A stretch of 64,000 bases of DNA from CAYJGJ01 sp964367585 (GTDB lineage: Bacteria; Bacillota; Clostridia; Peptostreptococcales; Anaerovoracaceae): NCBI GenBank assembly GCA_964367585.1, contig CAYIYH010000005.1:1-64000 (forward strand). The letters run 5' to 3'. The notes under the pieces were generated by a model. It was given only the letters and a program-made list of their open reading frames with translations, made no database searches and had not been told where the DNA came from. Below, in pieces: positions 47,536 through 56,747 of this stretch. How positions within the stretch are numbered: position 1 is the stretch's first letter; each line of letters starts with the position of its first letter. The position numbers were made by a program, and so were the translations under genes.

Positions 47536-47666
47536 ACTTAAATCGAGGCTAAGGATCTAACGTGCTTGCACGATTAGTCCATAGCGAAGATTACAAGCCA
47601 GCACGAGAGGCGATTAGCCTCTCAGGGTTTCAGTGGAAGATTATGTACTCGCCACTGAAAATCAGT
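47536..47666 (+). repeat. Dispersed hairpin repeat, copy 2, between tRNA-Ala and copA
   Basis: Starts TTAAATCGAGGCTAA, followed by CTAACGTGCTTGCACGATTA (a hairpin whose arms show compensating changes from copy 1), then AGCGAAGATTACAAGCC as in copy 3. Two further perfect hairpins follow: GAGAGGC/GCCTCTC (47605-47623) and TTTCAGTGG/CCACTGAAA (47628-47660). Confidence 0.75.
47628..47660 (-). terminator. Hairpin following copA
   Basis: Perfect 9-bp arms (47628-47636 with 47652-47660), 9 bases after the copA stop. It may end the copA transcript; there is no distinct U-run. Confidence 0.4.
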
Positions 47667-47669
47667 CCT

Positions 47670-47879
47670 CTATTTTTGAATAACCTCTGTGACTTCATAG
47701 CCTGCATCGGCGATTACACTCTCTAGTTGCTCAATTGTGGCAGATGTATTTTCAAACGTTGCCTGATTTTCATCCAGATTAACTACTACAGATCTGATTC
47801 CATCTACACTATTTAAAGCTTTTTCGACGTGTTTTACACAATTCATACACATCATACCATTAATTTTCAGTGTTGTCAT
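47670..47879 (-). CDS. Possible independently translated CopZ-like chaperone inside copA
   Basis: In the copA frame an ATG at 47879 is preceded by GAGGAG 6 bases upstream and would start MTTLKINGMMCMNCVKH, giving a 69-residue HMA protein. That is the length of free CopZ chaperones, which hand Cu(I) to CopA. The domain is certainly part of the long frame; a separate product is an inference from the internal ribosome binding site. Confidence 0.45.
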   Translation of the reverse strand: MTTLKINGMMCMNCVKHVEKALNSVDGIRSVVVNLDENQATFENTSATIEQLESVIADAGYEVTEVIQK

Positions 47880-50288
47880 TTTCTTCTCCTCACTTTTATT
47901 TTTCATTACATTTTCATTAGTAGCATTAATCATAACATTTTCAGCTATACAATAATTTACTACGTTTTCTCCTTTATTTACATCCGATTTATTCTCATCC
48001 ATCACATTTAGAGCTCTAATATTATCACTCTTAAATCGTTTTAATCTAAGGGCATTAGTGACCACAAAAAGACTGCTCAAGCTCATTGCGGCAGCACCAA
48101 ACATAGGTGTCAAAGTCAATCCAAACGGTATATATAGAAGTCCAGCAGCAAGTGGTATACCTAATATGTTATAAAAAAACGCCCAAAATAAATTTTGTTT
48201 TATGTTGCGAATTACGGCATAACTTAATTTGACAGCTGTAACAAGGCTGAGTAAATCACTTTTCATGAGTATAATATCTGCACTATCTATTGCTATATCA
48301 GTGCCCGCTCCTATCGCAACTCCTACGTCTGCACGGACTAATGCAGGAGCATCATTTATGCCATCACCTACCATTGCAATTTTTTTACCAATTTCCTGAT
48401 ATTCTCTCACTATTCGTTCTTTATCTGCGGGCAATACTTCTGCAATTATTGTATCTACATTTACTTTCTTTCCGATATTTTCTGCAGTAATTTTATTATC
48501 GCCAGTCAACATCACAGTATTAATATTCATTGATTTTAAGACTCTTATTGCTTCCGGACTCGTTTCTTTAATTGTGTCTGCAACAGCGATTATTCCAATA
48601 ATTGAAGTCTTGTTTGCAAAAAGCAATGGAACTTTACCCTGCATTGCGAATTCATCAATATTCCTTTTTACACTCTCAATTGATATGCCATTTTCTTTAA
48701 TCAGTCTCGCATTGCCTGTTATGTATAATTCCTCATCGATGTTGGCGCTTATACCTTTTCCTTCCATCACCCTAAAGTCCTCTATTTCTAAAGGCTTCAG
48801 ATTTTTACTTTCGGCATACTCAATTATTGCTTCCGCTAACGGATGTTCGCTTTGCTGCTCTAAGCTGTAAGCGATTTGAAGTAAAAACTCTTCATCAATA
48901 TCAAATGCCATAATATCTGTTACTTTCGGTTTTCCTTCGGTAATAGTTCCCGTTTTATCTAGTATAATAGTATCTACATTATGGGCATTTTCCAATGCTT
49001 CTCCTGTTTTAACTAGTATCCCATTTTCTGCACCTTTTCCTGTTCCGACCATAATTGCAACAGGCGTTGCCAGTCCTAATGCACATGGACAAGAAATTAC
49101 TAATACAGTAATTGCACATGAAAGCGCAAATTCAAATGAATATCCAATCGCAACCCATATTATTGCAGTCAATAAAGAAATTCCGATTATAGTAGGAACG
49201 AAAACACCTGCAATTTTATCTGCTATCTTTGCAATCGGTGCCTTCGTTGCACTGGCATTTTCTACTAATTTTATTATTTGACTAAATGTAGTATCCTCAC
49301 CTACTTTTATAGCTTTTACTTTAATATATCCATTTTTATTTATAGTGGCGGCTGTTACATTATCCTCTATATTTTTTTCTATAGGAATACTTTCTCCTGT
49401 AATTGCCGATTCATCTACATTGCAATTACCATATATAATGACACCGTCGACAGGTATACTCCCGCCCGACTTCACAATCACTACATCATTTACAGCAACC
49501 TGCTCTATTGGAATCTCAATTTCTGTCCCATTTCTTTCCACTAATGCGGTTTTAGGAACAAGGTTGATTAGTTTATTGAGTGCGTCGCTAGTTTTCTTCT
49601 TCGCCTTTGATTCTAAAAATTTTCCAAGGGTAATCAGTGTAAGTATTGTTGCTGCGGATTCAAAATATAAATCCATCGCATACCTATCGACGATTCCAAA
49701 ATTACTAGTGCTTATACCATAACTGATGCGATATATTGCGAAAACACCATATACGAGTGCAGCCGTAGATCCTACACCGATAAGACTATCCATGTTAGGA
49801 GCACCTTTAAAAAGTGATTTGAAACCATTCGTAATATAATTTCTATTCACGTAACATATCGGTAGACATAATAAAAACTGCGTGAATGCAAAAGAAACTG
49901 CATTGCTACTTCCCATCATAAATGCGGGAAGTGGTAATCCTATCATATGCCCCATCGAAATATACATCAGCGGAATCAAAAAAAGAATAGATATTCTTAG
50001 TCTAAATATGAAATTAATATTTTCCTCATGTAGTATACTGTCTATGTTATTTTTACTATTATCTCCTTTTATGTTATCTTCTGGAAGCGATGCTCCATAC
50101 CCTGCAGAAACTACACCATTAATTATTTCTTGCGGAGTCAATACTTTCTCATCATAATCGATCAACATGCTATTAGTGAGTGAATTGACGGTAAAGTCGG
50201 TAACTCCTTGCATCTTGCTAATCTCTTTTTCTATCCTTGCCGCACATGCAGAACAAGTCATTCCAGATATATCAAATTTATGTTTCAA
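47670..50288 (-). CDS. copA: Copper-translocating P-type ATPase with N- and C-terminal metal-binding domains
   Basis: An 872-residue P1B ATPase exporting Cu(I). An N-terminal HMA domain (GMTCSACAARIEK) is followed by about eight membrane segments with the metal site CPC in ISCPCALGLATP, the phosphorylation motif DKTGTITEG, GEALENAHNVD, SEHPLAEAI and MVGDGINDAPAL. After the last membrane pair a linker of about 50 residues leads to a second HMA domain (INGMMCMNCVKHVEKAL), unusual at the C-terminus and possibly also made alone (see 47670-47879). I start at TTG 50288, with AAGGAG 6 bases upstream; the frame opens with ATG at 50336. Confidence 0.93.
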   Translation of the reverse strand: MKHKFDISGMTCSACAARIEKEISKMQGVTDFTVNSLTNSMLIDYDEKVLTPQEIINGVVSAGYGASLPEDNIKGDNSKNNIDSILHEENINFIFRLRISILFLIPLMYISMGHMIGLPLPAFMMGSSNAVSFAFTQFLLCLPICYVNRNYITNGFKSLFKGAPNMDSLIGVGSTAALVYGVFAIYRISYGISTSNFGIVDRYAMDLYFESAATILTLITLGKFLESKAKKKTSDALNKLINLVPKTALVERNGTEIEIPIEQVAVNDVVIVKSGGSIPVDGVIIYGNCNVDESAITGESIPIEKNIEDNVTAATINKNGYIKVKAIKVGEDTTFSQIIKLVENASATKAPIAKIADKIAGVFVPTIIGISLLTAIIWVAIGYSFEFALSCAITVLVISCPCALGLATPVAIMVGTGKGAENGILVKTGEALENAHNVDTIILDKTGTITEGKPKVTDIMAFDIDEEFLLQIAYSLEQQSEHPLAEAIIEYAESKNLKPLEIEDFRVMEGKGISANIDEELYITGNARLIKENGISIESVKRNIDEFAMQGKVPLLFANKTSIIGIIAVADTIKETSPEAIRVLKSMNINTVMLTGDNKITAENIGKKVNVDTIIAEVLPADKERIVREYQEIGKKIAMVGDGINDAPALVRADVGVAIGAGTDIAIDSADIILMKSDLLSLVTAVKLSYAVIRNIKQNLFWAFFYNILGIPLAAGLLYIPFGLTLTPMFGAAAMSLSSLFVVTNALRLKRFKSDNIRALNVMDENKSDVNKGENVVNYCIAENVMINATNENVMKNKSEEKKMTTLKINGMMCMNCVKHVEKALNSVDGIRSVVVNLDENQATFENTSATIEQLESVIADAGYEVTEVIQK

Positions 50289-50362
50289 ATCATACTCCTT
50301 ATATTCTTTTAAACATACAAAACTATACCACGGCATAGATTATTCAGTAAAGAAAACTACAA

Positions 50363-51094
50363 TTACTGCGTACTCTGCTCTTTTACAACTCTTTCATAAA
50401 ACTTGTCGATATACTTAACAAGGTGTTTTCTAAAAAAAACACACAACAAAAATGTTATTATTGCAAGGACGCCTATCACTCCAGCTAATGCAAGATTTTC
50501 TGTCCGTGTAAAATAGCCTACTAAAATGCTACCGCTGAATCCTAAACTCCTTCCAATGAATGATAGTATCAAGAATGCTCTAAAATTCATTTGAGATATG
50601 CCTGCACAATAACAAACTAAATCTTTTGGTAACCCGGGAATCAAATATATCAAAAACACAATAGTATATGCACGTTTACTATTTAATCTATCTATATAAT
50701 ACGTGGTTTTTTCTTTTCCTAGCATCAAGTATACGAAATCTCTTCCCAATACTTTTACTAGATAGTACGAAACTGTCGTACCCAATATTGCCCCAAGAGA
50801 AGTCAGCAAAAATGCTTCTGGAAGGGTAAATATGTATCCCGCAGCAAATTGAAATGCCTGACCGGGAATAATGCTTATGACAATTTGTATTATCTGGACA
50901 ATAACATAAATAATCACAGCTTGATTTTTGTACGATTCCATCAATGCAAGTACATCATCTTGAGAGCTTAATGATACTATTATATCCCATCTGTATATTA
51001 CTAGATAGACTGGAATCGCTACAATTATGAGTAGCAAAATTATTACTTTTAGTATTGAGGTGAATATTTTCTTTTTATCTTTTTCGTATTTCAC
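50363..51094 (-). CDS. TVP38/TMEM64 (VTT domain) membrane protein
   Basis: A 243-residue protein with about six hydrophobic segments. The VTT signature is clear: IVISIIPGQAFQFAAGYIF near residue 68, LGAILGTTVSYYLVKVLGR near 99 and FLIYLIPGLPKDLVCYCAG near 148. This DedA-related superfamily includes lipid scramblase-like proteins; the role here is unknown. It ends 75 bases before the copA start and could share its unit. A repeat pair lies directly upstream. Confidence 0.87.
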   Translation of the reverse strand: MKYEKDKKKIFTSILKVIILLLIIVAIPVYLVIYRWDIIVSLSSQDDVLALMESYKNQAVIIYVIVQIIQIVISIIPGQAFQFAAGYIFTLPEAFLLTSLGAILGTTVSYYLVKVLGRDFVYLMLGKEKTTYYIDRLNSKRAYTIVFLIYLIPGLPKDLVCYCAGISQMNFRAFLILSFIGRSLGFSGSILVGYFTRTENLALAGVIGVLAIITFLLCVFFRKHLVKYIDKFYERVVKEQSTQ

Positions 51095-51115
51095 TCATTT
51101 CCTCACAAATATATT

Positions 51116-51242
51116 GTAACCACGGCACGATGTCCCCCGCTTCTCATGCCAGCTTGCAATCTTCGATACAGGTTAATCGTAGTTGTATGCCGATAGACAG
51201 GCAAGCATATTAGTTCATTAGCCTCGATTTAAATCGAGGCTA
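51116..51242 (-). repeat. Dispersed hairpin repeat, copy 3, minus-oriented
   Basis: Read on the minus strand it begins TAGCCTCGATTTAAATCGAGG and has CTAATATGCTTGCC, GCGAAGATT-like TCGAAGATTGCAAGC and ends GCCGTGGTTA, matching copies 1 and 2 piecewise, with an extra stretch that disrupts the central hairpin. It abuts another copy head to head at a perfect 24-bp palindrome (51219-51242). Confidence 0.65.
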
Positions 51243-51280
51243 AAATCTAACACACCAACACGATATGACACCATAGTCTA
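51231..51280 (+). repeat. Dispersed hairpin repeat, copy 4, plus-oriented partial
   Basis: Starts AAATCGAGGCTAAAATCTAAC as copies 1-3, then departs after about 30 bases (CACACCAACACGATATGAC resembles TGCTTGCACGATTAG weakly). It shares its first bases with the minus-oriented copy at the central palindrome. Confidence 0.5.
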
Positions 51281-51289
51281 CTCAAGTAT

Positions 51290-52579
51290 TTATATGATTA
51301 CATTTCCACTTTTGTATAAATTATCTAAAGATTTTATTACTCCAAATTTAGAGTGTTCATATGTTAGGCCACCTTGAAAATAGACTATATATGGTTCTTT
51401 TGTTGGTCCGTCTGCACTAAGTTCTATAGAAGAACCTTGAACAAATGAACCTGCTGCCATGATTACCTTGTCCTCATATCCGGGCATATCCCAAGGCAAA
51501 GGAACCACGTGCGAATCGATAGGAGCTGCTTCCTGAACTCCACGACAGAATTCGAGCATTCTATCTTCTTTTTCTAGTTTAATAGCTTGTATTATATCAC
51601 TCCTTAACTCACCTTCTTTTGGACATACTTCAAATCCCAGATCGGCATATACTTTACCGCAAAGCATAGCACCTTTTATAGTATTGCTAACTGTTTTTGG
51701 TGCCATAAACAATCCTTGCAAAATACCTCTCGTTTGACCAAAAGTTAATCCGCATTCACTTCCGATTCCAGGACATGTCATTCTATAGGAAGCTTTTTCA
51801 ATTAAATCTTTTTTACCTACAATATAACCACCATTTAGAGCAATTCCACCACCAGGATTTTTAATCAAAGAACCCGCCATAATGTCTACACCAACATCTG
51901 TAGGCTCTTGTATATCTAAGAATTCACCGTAACAATTATCAACCATTACAATAATATTGGAGTCAATATTATGGATCAAAGAAGCTACTTCTTCAATTTG
52001 TGATATGGTAATTGCCTTTCTCCATGAATATCCAGTAGCCCTTTGCATACAGACCATCTTTGTCTTACTGTTGATAGAATTGCGCAGCTTTTGTAAATCA
52101 ATGTTACCATCTTCTAGTAGCTCAATTTGATTATACTTAACTCCATAGTCTAAGAGAGAACCCATGCCCTCTCCTCTTATTCCTATAACTTCTTCCAATG
52201 TACTATAAGGACCGCCTGTGCAATAAATCAACTCATCTTCAGGACGTAAACAACCCATCAATGCTATAGACAATGCATGTGTACCATTTACAATGTTAGT
52301 TCTAACTAACGCATTTTCAGTATGAAAAATATGCGAATATACCTTTTCTGTCACCATTCGACCCATGTCGTCGTATCCATACCCAGTATTCCATCCAAAG
52401 TGTATATCACTTACCTTACATTCCTGAAAAGCACTCAATACTTTATATTGGTTGTATGCAGCTATATCGTCTACATTTTCAAATTCAGCTCGGACTTCTA
52501 TCTCCTTTTTTTCAACATATGACAAAACCTTTTCATCTATATTGAACTTTTCATTTAGATATTTGCTCGTTCTATTCAC
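51290..52579 (-). CDS. Methionine gamma-lyase family protein (formerly aluminium-resistance protein)
   Basis: A 429-residue PLP protein of the Met_gamma_lyase (PF06838-type) family, of unproven activity. VLSAFQECKVSDIHFGWNTGYG near residue 50, GTHALSIALMGCLRPEDELIY near 96, the PLP lysine region AGSLIKNPGGGIALNGGYIVG near 235 and the C-terminal SIELSADGPTKEPYIVYFQGG are characteristic. It is often found near miaA-hfq in clostridia. I start at GTG 52579, since VNRTSKYLNEKFNIDEKVL matches the expected N-terminus and AAGGAGG is upstream (13 bases, rather long); the frame opens at ATG 52615 and overlaps the recombinase. Confidence 0.87.
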   Translation of the reverse strand: MNRTSKYLNEKFNIDEKVLSYVEKKEIEVRAEFENVDDIAAYNQYKVLSAFQECKVSDIHFGWNTGYGYDDMGRMVTEKVYSHIFHTENALVRTNIVNGTHALSIALMGCLRPEDELIYCTGGPYSTLEEVIGIRGEGMGSLLDYGVKYNQIELLEDGNIDLQKLRNSINSKTKMVCMQRATGYSWRKAITISQIEEVASLIHNIDSNIIVMVDNCYGEFLDIQEPTDVGVDIMAGSLIKNPGGGIALNGGYIVGKKDLIEKASYRMTCPGIGSECGLTFGQTRGILQGLFMAPKTVSNTIKGAMLCGKVYADLGFEVCPKEGELRSDIIQAIKLEKEDRMLEFCRGVQEAAPIDSHVVPLPWDMPGYEDKVIMAAGSFVQGSSIELSADGPTKEPYIVYFQGGLTYEHSKFGVIKSLDNLYKSGNVII

Positions 52580-52584
52580 TTTTA

Positions 52585-53715
52585 CTACGATTCCTCCTTG
52601 CGTTCTATTTCCCATTCCATATTTCGTACAAGATCTCTTTTTACACCTTGTTTATGTCGTGCATATAATTGAGTAGTTGTTACTTGTTCGTGATCTAGTA
52701 GTGCCTGCACATCGAAAATAGAATTACCTCTTCCGATTAGACTTGTAGCCGCCGTAGCACGAAGTTTATGCGGACTATACCCTTCTTTTGAGCTTGTATG
52801 AAGTGCCAAAGCAGTATATTTTTTTACAAGTTCTCTTATCTGTCTTTCGGTCATTCTTTTACCTTGGAGAGATAAAAATAGAGCATCTTCATGTCCTGGT
52901 TCAATAGAATCATTGTTTTGTCGCTCTAATGTCAAATATTCTTCAATTACGAAAGAGACAGATTCATTGATTGGCATAATGGATTCTTTCGCTCTCTTTC
53001 TGTATATGATAAATTCCCCTCTATTGAAGTTAAACGAGGAAACATTTAATTGCTGCAATTCTGATAGTCTTAATCCATACGTTATGAATAAAATTAAGAT
53101 CGCCTTATCTCTTTTTTTTGTCTTCTCCCAATAAGAATATTGGTGTTTAGTCAAGCCCTCTCCTGTCGTCACAGCATCCAGCATTATCATTACTTCATCG
53201 TCTTGGAGCGCCTTTATCTCTCTTTCTCCAGGGTTAGACACACGAACAGGGTTAAATCCGTCTGTTATGTTTTTACTTACTAGTTCTTCTCTATATAAAT
53301 GCTTAAACATCACAGACAAAGACGATTTTTTTCTTGCCAGTGTCTTGTTGCTATTTTCATAAACATAAATTGAATCGTCGTTTTCCACGGTATATTTACG
53401 ACAGTAGTCAAGAAACATATTTATGTCCACTGCCTTGATTTCGTCGAAATCATTTAACTTAATTTCTTTAATTTTTGTTGCTTTCGTCAAATCTGTTTCA
53501 GAAATTAAATAGTTTAAAAAAAACTTTATATCCCCAAGATAGGCGTATCTTGTACCTATTAAAACATTTGAACGCAAATATGAAAAGAAGCTACGTAAAA
53601 AATAAGGCATTTCACTTTCTAGTTCTTCACACTCCATGTATATTTTATTTTCTTTTTGCACAATATTCTGAGGTTTATCGCTCTTATTATGCGTTACTAC
53701 TTTTTTCACTGCCAT
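52585..53715 (-). CDS. Tyrosine recombinase (XerC/XerD/XerS-like)
   Basis: A 376-residue site-specific recombinase. The N-terminal SAM-like domain spans about 25-165. The catalytic residues are Arg in TYGLRLSELQQL, Lys in the RKRAKES hairpin, His-x-x-Arg in SPHKLRATAATSL, His in LDHEQVTTT and the nucleophile Tyr in TQLYARHKQ. Setting in a DNA-repair operon and the length slightly above XerC/D suggest a housekeeping Xer rather than a phage integrase; there are no other mobile-element genes nearby. A dif site was not seen in the window. Confidence 0.85.
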   Translation of the reverse strand: MAVKKVVTHNKSDKPQNIVQKENKIYMECEELESEMPYFLRSFFSYLRSNVLIGTRYAYLGDIKFFLNYLISETDLTKATKIKEIKLNDFDEIKAVDINMFLDYCRKYTVENDDSIYVYENSNKTLARKKSSLSVMFKHLYREELVSKNITDGFNPVRVSNPGEREIKALQDDEVMIMLDAVTTGEGLTKHQYSYWEKTKKRDKAILILFITYGLRLSELQQLNVSSFNFNRGEFIIYRKRAKESIMPINESVSFVIEEYLTLERQNNDSIEPGHEDALFLSLQGKRMTERQIRELVKKYTALALHTSSKEGYSPHKLRATAATSLIGRGNSIFDVQALLDHEQVTTTQLYARHKQGVKRDLVRNMEWEIERKEES

Positions 53716-53778
53716 AATATTATAACTTCCTAACTAACTCATAAATTATAAATCTGTAAACACAACACCAATTACAGA

Positions 53779-54705
53779 CTACACCTCATTAACTAAGGAC
53801 TCTAATATTACAGGAACACATTCCTTTATATCGTTGTAATGTGTCAAATCGTACCAATTCATGCTTTCATATCTTTTAAACCAAGTAATCTGCCTCTTTG
53901 CATAATGTCTGGTATTTCGTTTGATTAGGTATGTCATTCTTTCTTCATCGACTTCTGCATTCAAGTAGCTGATTACTTCTTTATATCCAATACCTTTCAT
54001 AGAAATATGTTCACTAGTAAGTCCCATCTCCATCAAAGAACAAACTTCTTCTACTAACCCTTTTTCTATTAACACATCTACTCTATAATTAATCCTATCG
54101 TACAGTTCCTCTCTATTTCTATTGAGCCCTACAAGATGAAAATCATACTTATTATTTAGATTATAACAATTGGAGAATTCTTTTATTGCACTTCCATCCT
54201 TGGCAATCTCTATTGCCCGTATCACTTTATTTAGATTATTTTTGTGTATTCTCTGCGAAGCATCGTAGTCGAGAGTCTGTAAAATTTGATGTAATTTATG
54301 AGGGTCTTCTCGCCCTATTTCGTATAATTCTTCCCTATATTTATTATCGGCACTTGTTTTTGCAAAATCCATATCATATATCAATGAATTGAGATAAAGC
54401 CCTGTCCCTCCTACTACAATAGGAGTTTTTTGCCGTGACAATACATTATCTATTGCTCGCTCCGCAAGATATTTATAATCCGAAACAGAAAAAGGCGATG
54501 CAGGATCTATTTGGTCTACAAGGTGATGTTTCACCATCGACAATTCTTCTTTGCTTGGCTTTGCACTACCAATGTCTAAGTATTTATACAATTGCATGGA
54601 ATCACAAGAAACAATCTCACCATCTAATTTTAGCGCTACCTCTATTGCAATTTCTGTTTTTCCAATTGCTGTAGGTCCACATATTGCTATAACTTTATTA
54701 TTCAT
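53779..54705 (-). CDS. miaA: tRNA dimethylallyltransferase
   Basis: A 308-residue enzyme adding dimethylallyl to N6 of A37 in tRNAs reading U-starting codons. The P-loop AICGPTAIGKTEIAIEVA is at the N-terminus, SCDSMQLYKYLDIGSAKPS near residue 34, and PIVVGGTGLYLNSL near 98, with the C-terminal RRYAKRQITWFKR equivalent NTRHYAKRQITWFKRY. It lies 60 bases after mutL, the usual clostridial order. Confidence 0.96.
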   Translation of the reverse strand: MNNKVIAICGPTAIGKTEIAIEVALKLDGEIVSCDSMQLYKYLDIGSAKPSKEELSMVKHHLVDQIDPASPFSVSDYKYLAERAIDNVLSRQKTPIVVGGTGLYLNSLIYDMDFAKTSADNKYREELYEIGREDPHKLHQILQTLDYDASQRIHKNNLNKVIRAIEIAKDGSAIKEFSNCYNLNNKYDFHLVGLNRNREELYDRINYRVDVLIEKGLVEEVCSLMEMGLTSEHISMKGIGYKEVISYLNAEVDEERMTYLIKRNTRHYAKRQITWFKRYESMNWYDLTHYNDIKECVPVILESLVNEV

Positions 54706-54765
54706 AATTACCTTTTAAATGCAAATAAGTCTAAACGGATAATAATATCTATTTACTTAATGCTT

Positions 54766-56727
54766 CTACACTCGCTTAAACATTTTTTCTATTTCGTACT
54801 TAGATAATTTAATAAATGTAGGTCTTCCATGTGGGCATGAATATGGATTAACACATTTTTTCAAATCATCTATCAATGCATCGATTTCTGTAGTCGCGAT
54901 TACATCATGTGCTTTAATAGCCACACTACATGACTTTCGTATCAATTTATCTATTACCGTAAAGTTCTTGATATCCAAGTATGAATCTATATTATCTACG
55001 AAAAAGTTAAAGAAATGTTCAGCTTCTTGGATAGTCATAAAGGTAGGAATTTCCTTAATAACATACGAATTTTCACCAAATTCTTCGATTTTATATCCTA
55101 GTCTATTCAAAACTTCGACAGTAGAAACAAAATATTCCATTACATCTAAATCTATATCCTTTACTAAAGGAATTAGTAGCATTTGACTTGATTTATCAAT
55201 ATTTTCATATTGAAATACAAACTGCTCGTAAAGTATTCTTTCATGTGCCGCATGCTGGTCAATAAAATAAAATGTATTATTATATTCCGCAATAATATAT
55301 GTTTCGAACACTACTCCTAAAACATTCAAGTCATCAAAGCTAAATGGTGTTATCGCAGGAGGTTGTATTGCATCTATTGTTCTTTTTTCTTCTTTTTTTT
55401 GCATCATCAATTCGTCGATTATGCTAATCTGCGATTCTTTTACAAAAGATTCATTATATACAAGTGTACTACTATTGGAATACAGCTTTTCATAATTCTC
55501 CGATGATGCACTATCGAAATGTAAACTTTCGAGGTTCTCCGGTGCCACGTTACTGTAATCTAATTTTTCGAGGTTCTCCGGTGCCACGTTACTGTAATCT
55601 AATTTTTCGAGGTTCTCCGGTGTCACGTTACTGGAATGCAAACTTTCATGCATCTTCGGTGTCTCATTACTAGAAACCATTCTCTCACGCACATCGGGAG
55701 AGACATTACTATAATCAAATCCCGATCTTATTTCCGGGATTGCACTGCATGAATCTAATCCAATTCTAATAGCTTCGGCGATATGGCTTATTATTTTTGA
55801 ATCATCGTCGAAGCGAATCTCCTTTTTTGTTGGATGAATATTCACATCTAATTCTGACGGTGATATTTCGATAAACAAAAATACAATTGGATATCTTCCA
55901 CCGAAGACTCTCTCCTTGTATCCCGTCTCTACACCCTTTTCTATCACCTTACTATCAATATATCTCCCATTTACAAAGAAAGTCTGATATTTTCTTGTTG
56001 TTTTCGTATTGTCTGGAGAAGATATATAACCCTCAATCTTGCAACCCGACTCATTGTAATTTATAGGAAACAGTTTTTGATATTCACTTTGCTTGTATAT
56101 AGAGGATATAGCCGTAAATTTATTCCCATCTCCGTTAGTGGAAAATAAAATGTTTCCATTACTTATTAATTTTATTTTAATATGCGCAAACGCAAGAGCA
56201 ATATTAGAAATTAGCCTGATTATCAATGCGCCCTCAACGTTATCATTTTTAAGGAATTTTCTTCTAGCAGGGGTATTAAAAAAAAGGTCACTAATAATAA
56301 TTGTAGTTCCCTGTGGGCATCCCGTTCTTTCTTTTTTTTCGACTTTACCGCCACTAAGGACGAGATGCGTTCCGGTATTGTCATCCTGAACTTTCGTGAT
56401 AATTTCTGTCCTCGTTACAGCACTAATCCCTGCCAGTGCTTCTCCTCGAAATCCTAATGTAGAAATATGATTCAAGTCTTCAGAAGTACTCACCTTGCTA
56501 GTTGCATGGCGAAGAAAAGCAGTTTCGACTTCATCTTTATGAATACCAATGCCATCATCGGTAATTCTGATGTATGACTTTCCGCCATTCTTTATTTCAA
56601 CTATTATGCTTTTAGCTTTTGCATCTATTGAATTTTCAATAAGTTCCTTGATAATAGAAAGAGGTCTTTCTACTACTTCTCCGGCAGCTATCTTATCCGC
56701 TACGTGTTTTTCTAAAACTTTAATCAT
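54766..56727 (-). CDS. mutL: DNA mismatch repair protein MutL
   Basis: A 653-residue mismatch-repair protein. GHKL ATPase: IAAGEVVERPLSIIKELIENS with the catalytic Glu, DDGIGI, and RHATSKVST then GFRGEALAGIS. The C-terminal dimer domain has the endonuclease motif DQHAAHERILYE (DQHAx2Ex4E) and the Cys-rich CPHGRP, so it should nick DNA, as expected where MutH is missing. The variable linker (about 345-435) holds a 13-residue repeat (see 55521-55676). It is 40-some bases from cysE. Confidence 0.96.
   Translation of the reverse strand: MIKVLEKHVADKIAAGEVVERPLSIIKELIENSIDAKAKSIIVEIKNGGKSYIRITDDGIGIHKDEVETAFLRHATSKVSTSEDLNHISTLGFRGEALAGISAVTRTEIITKVQDDNTGTHLVLSGGKVEKKERTGCPQGTTIIISDLFFNTPARRKFLKNDNVEGALIIRLISNIALAFAHIKIKLISNGNILFSTNGDGNKFTAISSIYKQSEYQKLFPINYNESGCKIEGYISSPDNTKTTRKYQTFFVNGRYIDSKVIEKGVETGYKERVFGGRYPIVFLFIEISPSELDVNIHPTKKEIRFDDDSKIISHIAEAIRIGLDSCSAIPEIRSGFDYSNVSPDVRERMVSSNETPKMHESLHSSNVTPENLEKLDYSNVAPENLEKLDYSNVAPENLESLHFDSASSENYEKLYSNSSTLVYNESFVKESQISIIDELMMQKKEEKRTIDAIQPPAITPFSFDDLNVLGVVFETYIIAEYNNTFYFIDQHAAHERILYEQFVFQYENIDKSSQMLLIPLVKDIDLDVMEYFVSTVEVLNRLGYKIEEFGENSYVIKEIPTFMTIQEAEHFFNFFVDNIDSYLDIKNFTVIDKLIRKSCSVAIKAHDVIATTEIDALIDDLKKCVNPYSCPHGRPTFIKLSKYEIEKMFKRV
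55521..55676. repeat. 39-bp tandem repeat in the mutL linker
   Basis: Units of 39 bases (13 codons, LDYSNVAPENLEK). Two neighbouring units (to 55598) are identical over nearly their full length, a third (55599-55637) differs at about two bases and a fourth is degenerate; weaker traces run on to about 55715. Since 39 is a multiple of 3, copy changes keep the frame. Confidence 0.9.
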
Positions 56728-56747
56728 TCATTTTTCTTTCTTAAAAT

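Noticed and set aside
52585..53715. Tyrosine recombinase as evidence of a prophage or integrative element
   Set aside because: Neighbours are housekeeping repair and tRNA-modification genes; there are no att-like repeats, phage or conjugation genes nearby.
55521..55676. CRISPR-like array
   Set aside because: Repeats are directly tandem with no unique spacers and lie in frame inside mutL.
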